Assembly: GCA_963697565.1 (NCBI GenBank)
Contig: CAVOOM010000009.1
Span: forward strand, 62,001-126,000
DNA length: 64,000 nt
Source of the DNA: CAWFSE01 sp963697565
GTDB lineage: Bacteria > Actinomycetota > Actinomycetes > CAVWCF01
Direction of reading: 5' to 3'
A program made the translations under genes and the position numbers. How positions within the stretch are numbered: position 1 is the first letter of the stretch; the number at the start of each line of letters is the position of its first letter. The notes under the pieces are model-generated. The model saw only the letters and a list, made by a program, of their open reading frames with translations. It ran no database searches and had not been told where the DNA came from. This document shows positions 58,479-64,000 of the stretch, one piece after another.

Positions 58479-59460
58479 GAGGTCACCCGCTCACTCGTGA
58501 CGAACTGCGTCAGCGTCTCGATCGGCTCGTCGCTGCCCGCGTCGGCGAACGCGACGGCCTGCGTCGATCTCCGAGCCGATCTCGGCCTCCATCGCGGCGA
58601 CGGCCTCGTCGTCGAGCAGCCCTTCGGCGCGCAGCCGCTCGCCCAGCAGCAGCAGGGGATCGCGCTCCTTCCAGTGCTCGATCTCGGCCTTGTTGCGGTA
58701 GCGGTCGGGGTCGTACATCGAGTGCGCTCGGAACCGGTAGGTCTTGGCCTCCAGGAACACCGGCCCGCCGCCGTCGCGCACGAGCTCGACCGCGCGGTGC
58801 GCGGCCTCCGCGACCGCAAGCACGTCCATCCCGTCGACGGTCCACGCGGGCACCTCGTACGCCGCCGCCTTCACCGCCAGGTTGGTCTCCGACTCCGAGC
58901 GCGCCAGGGCGGTGCCCATGGCGTACAGGTTGTTCTCGCACAAGAAGAGCACCGGCAGCCGCCAGAGCGCGGCCAGGTTGAGCGACTCGTGGAACTCGCC
59001 CTCGGCCATCGCGCCCTCGCCGAAGAAGCAGACCGTGACCCGGTCGCGCCCCTGCATCGCGTCGGCCAGCGCGAGCCCGACCGCCAGCGGCAGGCCGCCG
59101 GCGACGATGCCGTTGCCCCCGTAGAGCCGGGTGGGCTCGTGGAACAGGTGCATCGAGCCGCCGCGTCCGCGGCAGACGCCCTCAACCCGGCCGTACATCT
59201 CGGCCATCACGGCGTCCATCGGGACGCCGCGCGCGAGCGCGTGCCCGTGCTCGCGGTACGTCGCGACGATCGCGTCGTCGGGCCGCAGCGCGCCCAGGAC
59301 CCCGACGGCGACGGCCTCCTCGCCGATGTAGAGGTGCAGGAAGCCCGCGGATCTTCATTGCGCTGTACAGCTCGACGCAGCGCTCCTCGAACCGGCGGAT
59401 GCGCAGCATCTCGCGGTACTGCTCGACCCCCCGGACCGGGTCCAGCGGGATGCCTGTCAC
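58475..59460 (-). CDS. 2-oxoacid dehydrogenase E1 alpha subunit (two frameshifts)
   Basis: This ThDP-dependent subunit is about 327 residues. It contains MLRIRRFEERCVELYSAMKIRG, then GRGGSMHLF, GGNGIVAGGLPLAVGLALAD, and the ThDP motif FFGEGAMAEGEFHESLNLAALWRLPV...CENNLYAMGT. YRFRAHSMYDPDRYR is the phosphorylation-loop equivalent. Extra bases at about 59343 (KIRG|FLHLYIGEEAVAVG) and 58560 (GSEID|AAVAFADAG) shift the frame; correcting them restores the N- and C-termini. The GTG start overlaps the ligase stop. Confidence 0.93.
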
Positions 59461-61248
59461 GGTGCCACCTCCAGCGTTGAGAGGTCCCCCTCGGGGAGCC
59501 CGAGTTCGCGCGCCTTCAGCAGCCGGCGCATGATCTTGCCGCTCTTCGTCTTGGGCAGGTCCGCCGCGAACGCGATGTCGCGGGGCGCCACGGCGGCGCC
59601 CAGCGACTTGCGGGCGAACCCGATCAGCTCCAGCCGCAGCTCGTCGGTGGGCTCGTACCCGGGGCGCAGCGCCACGAAGGCCTTGACCACCTCGCCGGCC
59701 ACCGGGTCTGGCACGCCGATCACGCCGGCCTCCGCGACGGCCGGGTGCTCCATCAGCGCGCTCTCGACCTCGAAGGGGCCGATCAGGTGGCCGGCCGTCT
59801 TGATGATGTCGTCGCCGCGCCCGATGAACCAGAACCAGCCGTCGGCGTCGCGCTTGGCCAGGTCGCCGGTGCGGTACCACCCGCCCGCAAAGGCCTTGCG
59901 GTAGCGGGGCTCGTCGTCGAGGTAGGTGCGCATCATGCTCGGCCAGGGGGTGCGCAGGGCGAGCTCGCCCTCGACCCCGGGCTCGGTCACCTGCTCGGGC
60001 TCGCCGTCGGCGTCGAGCACGACCTCGCCGAGCGGCGTCGCGTCGCAGCACGGTCGCCTCGATGCCGGGGACCGGGCGGCCCATCGCGCCGGGGCGGATC
60101 TCGGCGCAGGCGTAGTTGGCGACCATGATCGCGCCGGTCTCGGTCTGCCACCAGGTGTCGTGCACGGGCTTGCCGAAGGCCTCCTGGCCCCAGACGACCA
60201 CCTCGGGGTTGAGCGGCTCGCCCACGCTCGCGACGTGGCGCAGGGCGGACAGGTCGTGCCCGCGGGCGTGCTCGGCGCCGGCGCGCATCAGCATGCGCAG
60301 CGCGGTGGGCGCGGTGTACCAGACGGTGACCCGCTGCTCCTCGAGGATTGTGTACCAGCGGTCGGCGTCGAACTCCTCCTCGTCGACGATGCTCGTCACC
60401 CCGCACGTGAGCGGCGCGACGATCCCGTACGACGTGCCGGTGACCCAGCCCGGGTCGGCCGTGCACCAGAACACGTCGTCGCCGTCGCCGAGGTCGAGGA
60501 CCGAGCGCGCGGTGGCCTGGTGCGCGACGACGGCCTGGTGGACGTGGACGACCCCCTTCGGCTTCCCGGTCGTGCCGCTGGTGAAGTGCAGCAGCGACCA
60601 GTCCTCGGGGTCGGTCGGGGGCACGGGTCCGGGGTCGGGGGCCTCGGCCAGCAACGCCTGCAGGTCGTGCACGCCGCCGTCGGTGAAGCGCTCGGCCCCG
60701 GGCCCGGCGATGAGCACGTGGGCGAGGTCCGGCAGCTGGTCGCGGATGGGCGCGACCTTGCGCCGGTAGAGCGACGCCGTGGTCACCAGCACACGGCCGG
60801 TGCCCAGCTCCAGCCGCTGCCGGACCGGCTCGGGGCCGAACGCGCTGAACAGCGGGCAGAACACGGCGCGGTGCCGCAGGGTGCCGAGCAGCGCGGCGTA
60901 CAGCTCCGGCCGGCGGGTGAGCAGGCCGAACACCCGCTCGCCGGGCTGGATCCCAAGCGCGGTGAGCACGCCGTCGAACCGCCGGGCCCGGTCGGCCAGC
61001 ATCGCGTACGTGACGTCCTCGTCGAGCCCGTCCGGGCCGAGGAACCGAAGGGCGACCTGGTCGCCGCGGCCATGGGCCACATGGCGTTCGGCCGCCTCGT
61101 ACGCGATGTTCAACCCGGCGCCGTCGGGCAGGCCGTCGAGGGCGCCCCGGGCCTCCGCCCAGCTGAACGACCGGCGCGCCGCCTCGTAGTCGGGCATCCG
61201 CGCGGCCGCCACCTGCTCGGCCGTCTTGCCGATCACATCCCAGGTCAC
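59457..61248 (-). CDS. AMP-forming acetyl/acyl-CoA synthetase (one frameshift)
   Basis: This acyl-adenylate ligase of the acetyl-CoA synthetase family is about 596 residues. The AMP loop is LLHFTSGTTGKPKGVVHVHQ. DTWWQTETGAIM is motif A5, and GGWYRTGDLAKRDADGWFWFIGRGDD and TKSGKIMRRLLKARELG (catalytic lysine) are in the C-terminal domain. One extra base at about 60045 splits the two domains (ATVL|DATPLGEVVLDADG). The GTG at 61248 (GAGGGGG upstream) is the start. As first gene of the E1a-E1b-E2-ACP operon it may activate acetate or another short acid. Confidence 0.92.
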
Positions 61249-61499
61249 CGCGTACCCCCTCGTGGTGTGCAGTTCCGTGACCAGCCGATCACTCGGCCAG
61301 GGGCCCGTCTATAGGTCTGATGTCCCTTGATCACCGGGCGCAGCCGGCAAACCGATCCCTTGGCGGGAAGGGGACTTGCGGCCCTGCCGGGGCTTTCGAT
61401 AGATGCGATCGGATGGAGGTGACCACGACAGGCCGCGTCCTCTAGGGCTGGAGGCCAGTGGGGCTTTCGGGCTGCCGCGCGGCCAGGAAGGAGCGGGTC
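61249..61499. other. Divergent promoter region, acyl-CoA ligase operon versus membrane protein
   Basis: This is 251 bases without a gene between divergent starts. A TATAGA-type -10 candidate for the ligase operon lies on the minus strand (61310-61315). The stretch 61330-61400 can form GC stems, for example TCCC-TTGGC-GGGA. The rightward gene has a strong AGGAAGGAG ribosome-binding site at about 61485-61493. I see no recognised riboswitch. Confidence 0.5.
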
Positions 61500-62223
61500 A
61501 TGACACGCGGTCATGGCCGCCGGATGACGCTCGCGGTGTTCGCCGCCCTGATGTTGGCCGCGGTGCCGGTGGGGGCAGCCCTCGGCGCTGATGCGACCGG
61601 CTGCTCCGGCTCGGCGGTCTCATCCGACGCTGATGGCAACCTGCTGGACAAGATGAGCGCTCCCGGAGCCGCGCGGCACCTTCGACGAGCCATTCGTCGT
61701 CGATCTCGACGGGACGGTGTCGTGGCAGGGCGGCACTCCCGTTGCCCTCCAGGACGGGAGCTGGTCGGTCACGGTCGGCGGGTTCCCGGTCGCCTCTGGC
61801 GACATGCAGAACGGCGAGGCGGTGACCACGAAGTCCGGCGATTCCGAGGTCTCGGCGCTTCCCGCGGTTGCCAAGGCTCCTCTTGAGGGCAAGCAGAAGG
61901 TCCCCGTCGTCGTGGATATCAGCACGGCCACTGGTGACTGCTCGGCGACGATCTACGTCACCACCGATCAGCCGCCAGCCTTCACCCCGCTGTGGTGGGC
62001 CGGGATGGCGCTCATGTTGTTCGCAGTCTTCCTGCTGTGGGTCCTGCTCAGCCGCACGATCATCGAGTTCGGGCTTAGCCCGGATGAGGTTCGCGCAGAA
62101 AACACTTCAACACGCGGCTCTTCTGGTGGGACTTACGTCTCCGGTCAGACGGTTCTCGGTGGGTCTGGCTCGGCCCCTGGTGCCCCCTCGACCCAAACGC
62201 CCGACAAGGGGGTCTTGCCATGA
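61500..62223 (+). CDS. Exported single-pass membrane protein of unknown function (one frameshift)
   Basis: This protein is about 240 residues. An N-terminal signal peptide (RMTLAVFAALMLAAVPVGAALG) leads to an extracellular beta-rich domain (TVSWQGGTPVALQDGSWSVTVGGFPV, with one cysteine early and one late). One transmembrane helix follows (WWAGMALMLFAVFLLWVLL), then a Ser/Gly/Thr-rich cytoplasmic tail. An extra C at about 61674 separates the signal peptide part from the domain (AA|GTFDEPFVVDLDG). AGGAAGGAG precedes the ATG. I do not recognise the family. Its TGA overlaps the next ATG. Confidence 0.75.
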
Positions 62224-62446
62224 CCACGGCTCCGATGACACGGCCAAGCCGAAGGTGCACCGGCACCGGGTGATGGGGTTCTTCGCCGGGCTGCTGTTCG
62301 GCGTCGGCCTCGTCCTGATGCTGTTCGTCTACGGGATCATCGCGATGACCTGGGTGCCGCTGGCGATCGCCGCCGGGGTGGGCGCCCTGCTGGGCATCCT
62401 GCTCGCCTCGGTCGTCCCGGGACGCAAGCCCAAGCCCAAGAAGTAG
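62220..62446 (+). CDS. Small two-helix membrane protein (one frameshift)
   Basis: This is about 75 residues when one missing base at about 62228 is allowed (MTTG|SDDTAKPKVHRHRVMG). Two hydrophobic helices follow, GFFAGLLFGVGLVLMLFVYGIIAMT and WVPLAIAAGVGALLGILLASVV, with a basic tail GRKPKPKK. The ATG overlaps the previous stop (ATGA). It probably sits in the membrane beside the preceding protein. No named family. Confidence 0.7.
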
Positions 62447-62484
62447 CGGACCAAGATCCGGGGGCGCGGCCCCGGACTGGCGGG

Positions 62485-63672
62485 ATGGGGCCCGTGAGCG
62501 ACCCGTCTGGTCAGGACCCGGTCGCGGGCTTCGCTGGGGCCGAGGCCGAAGAGCCCGCACGCCGGCCAACGACCGAGCCGCCCGAAGACGCAGGTCTGCC
62601 GAAGGACCGCCCAAGGGGATCGGCCGGCGGATCGTCTCCGGCTTCCTGTCGTACGGCGTGATCATCCTCGTCGTCTACTACCTGCTGGAGGCCTGGCGGG
62701 CGCGGAGACGACCCAGGCCGCCTTCGCCGCGATCACCCCGGCCCAGGTGGCGCTGTTCACCGCCCTCGGGGTGGTGAACCTCGCGACGAACTGGCCGCCC
62801 ATCGCGATCGCGTGCCCGGAATGCGGATCCGCGAGGCCGCGGTCACCAACACCGCGGCGGCGGCGCTGTCCAACACCGTGCCCGAGGGCGGCGCGGTCGC
62901 CACCGGGCTCAACTTCGCCATGCTCCGCTCCTGGGGCTTCCCGCTCTCCGACATCACCTCCGAGGTGGTGGTCACCGGCACCTGGTCGCAGATGACCAAG
63001 TACCTGCTGCTCGGACTGTCGATGGTGGCCGTCTTCCTGCAGGGGTGGGGCCCGGAGTGGATCGGGTGGGCGGCGCTCGCTGTGTGCGTGCTGTACGCGG
63101 TGGCGGTGGTCGTCCTGGCCATGATCCTGCGCAGCGACGCCCTGGCCGCGCGAATCGGCCAGCTGAGCGACCGGGTCTGGGGCTGGCTGACCGGCCTCGT
63201 ACGGCACCGGAAGGCGGCGCACCTGGCCGAGGCGCTGCCCAAGTTCCGCACCATGATGGTGGCCCTGCTCGCCGTCTGCTGGGGCCGCCTCACCGCCGCC
63301 ATGCTCGTCTCGCAGCTCACCGCGGCGGCCGTCCTGGGCATCGCCTGCCGCGTTCAGGGCCTGGACCAGGCGACGGTCTCCTGGGCGGTGATCCTGGTGG
63401 CGTGGGGCGGGGCGACGCTGGCGTCCCTGATCATCCCGGTGCCCGGGGGCATCGGGGTGGCCGAGGTGGTGCTCACCGCGATCCTCGGCTTCGGGCTGCC
63501 CGCGTCCGACCAAGCGGCGGTGCTCGCCGCCGTGCTCCTCTACCGGCTGGCGACCTTCCTGGTCCCCATCCCGATCGGGCTGGTCAGCTACCTCTACTGG
63601 CGCAAGTCCAAGGCGTGGCGCCGCCCGGTCGACTCACGCCGGGTGCGCCTGCCCGCGCAGCCCTCGGCCTGA
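62485..63672 (+). CDS. YbhN/AglD-like flippase (lysylphosphatidylglycerol synthase transmembrane type; three frameshifts)
   Basis: This polytopic membrane protein of the UPF0104/LPG_synthase_TM family is about 396 residues, with 7-8 helices (RIVSGFLSYGVIILVVYYLL, YLLLGLSMVAVFLQGW, AVCVLYAVAVVVLAMILRS). The family block NTAAAALSNTVPEGGAVATGLNFAMLRSWG and the C-terminal IIPVPGGIGVAEVVLTAILGFGLPA are clear. Three bases are missing, all in short G or C runs: at about 62608, 62693 and 62811. Relatives help flip polyprenyl-linked sugars or aminoacylate lipids; here only the membrane part is present. The start could also be a GTG at 62494. Confidence 0.85.
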
Positions 63673-63699
63673 GGCCGACGGAGCGCCCGCCGCAGCCGG

Positions 63700-64000
63700 T
63701 CAGCCGGCGGCCGCGGCGACCAGCTCGTCCAGCGACTCCTGGATCGCGTCGCACAGCACGTCAAGGTCCGGCACGGCGTCGTAGTCGCCGGTCACCCCGA
63801 AGGCCACCTGCCCGTTGTACGTCGCGATGCCGATGCTGATCCGCACGCCCTCGGCGATCGGGACGTAGGGGATCACCTCGCGCATGCGGCGACCCAGCAG
63901 GTACAGCGGCTGCTGCGGCCCCGGGATGTTGGTGGTGACGGTGTTGACCAGCCGCTGGCCGGTCTTGGCCACCACCCGCCCGCTCACCACCATCACCCCT
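63700..64000 (-). CDS. Wax ester synthase/diacylglycerol acyltransferase, C-terminal part (cut by window edge)
   Basis: These are the last 100 residues or so of a WS/DGAT-type acyltransferase, continuing past the window. The fragment is the C-terminal domain (DUF1298/WES_acyltransf): NTVTTNIPGPQQPLYLLGRR, VIPYVPIAEGVRISIGIATYNG, and FGVTGDYDAVPDLDVLCDAIQ. The HHxxxDG active site would lie in the missing N-terminal half. These enzymes make triacylglycerol or wax esters in storage-lipid-forming actinobacteria. Confidence 0.9.
   Translation of the reverse strand, partial: GVMVVSGRVVAKTGQRLVNTVTTNIPGPQQPLYLLGRRMREVIPYVPIAEGVRISIGIATYNGQVAFGVTGDYDAVPDLDVLCDAIQESLDELVAAAAG

Noticed and set aside
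61277..61292. GTGA-N8-TCAC as a CRP site ahead of the acyl-CoA ligase operon
   Set aside because: The half-sites are 8 bases apart rather than the 6 needed for a CRP/FNR-type operator.
61330..61430. A c-di-GMP-type riboswitch suggested by GGCAAACC in the leader of the gene at 61500
   Set aside because: The downstream CGCAAAGCC-type element and the second receptor stem are not found, so the match is too short.

Overview
The window is about 72-74% GC and densely coded, with GTG as the start codon almost as often as ATG. It carries genes typical of Actinomycetota: an F420-type luciferase-like oxidoreductase, a wax ester/diacylglycerol acyltransferase C-terminus, an Acg-type nitroreductase next to a tandem universal stress protein, TrpB2-type tryptophan synthase, EttA with a thioesterase and a group II truncated globin, and an Eis-like acetyltransferase. 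I read it as the chromosome of a heterotrophic high-GC actinomycete. The genus cannot be fixed from this sequence. No phage, insertion sequence, CRISPR array or origin is visible.

Layout. 0-10 kb: the end of a broken cytochrome P450, then hrpA, pyruvate:ferredoxin oxidoreductase (nifJ) and a dihydroorotate dehydrogenase-like gene, joined by 4-nt overlaps. 10-14.8 kb: small unknown genes, tRNA-Lys, a DUF3467 gene, trpB2, and a saccharopine dehydrogenase-like gene. 14.9-20.8 kb: an NAD-linked formate dehydrogenase operon (fdhD, gamma, beta, alpha). 20.7-30.7 kb: an SRPBCC protein, tRNA-His, oligoribonuclease, a beta-CASP nuclease, Acg plus a universal stress protein, an M15 peptidase, an acetyltransferase, an LpqC-type esterase, a DHFR-like reductase with a lipoprotein, tRNA-Arg, and a DksA-type protein. 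31.3-34.7 kb: a reductive-pyrimidine-degradation-like operon (amidohydrolase, dihydropyrimidinase, LLM oxidoreductase). 34.7-41.7 kb: a CGNR regulator, SSB, ettA, a thioesterase, an unknown, a globin, an SDR and MscS. 41.7-54 kb: prolyl oligopeptidase, HNH nuclease, amidase, APC permease, malQ, pepN, rpiB and an Eis-like enzyme. 54-61.2 kb: an operon-like minus-strand run of acyl/acetate-CoA ligase, 2-oxoacid dehydrogenase E1a-E1b-E2, acyl carrier protein, a Rieske-type oxygenase that lacks its Rieske centre, and a protein resembling plant red chlorophyll catabolite reductase. 61.5-64 kb: two membrane proteins, a YbhN-type flippase, and the end of a wax ester synthase.

How the genes fit together. 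Pyruvate:ferredoxin oxidoreductase, soluble formate dehydrogenase, the usp-acg pair behind a DosR/OsdR-like palindrome, and a truncated globin together suggest a cell that copes with low oxygen. Many genes are coupled by ATGA or GTGA overlaps.

Two things stand out. First, about 30 single-base frameshifts break otherwise conserved proteins, nearly always with both halves intact. This points to draft sequence errors more than to decay. Annotations below give the reconstructed whole genes. Second, the Rieske oxygenase plus RCCR-like pair near 54-56 kb is a candidate bacterial tetrapyrrole-degrading module that I do not recognise as described.
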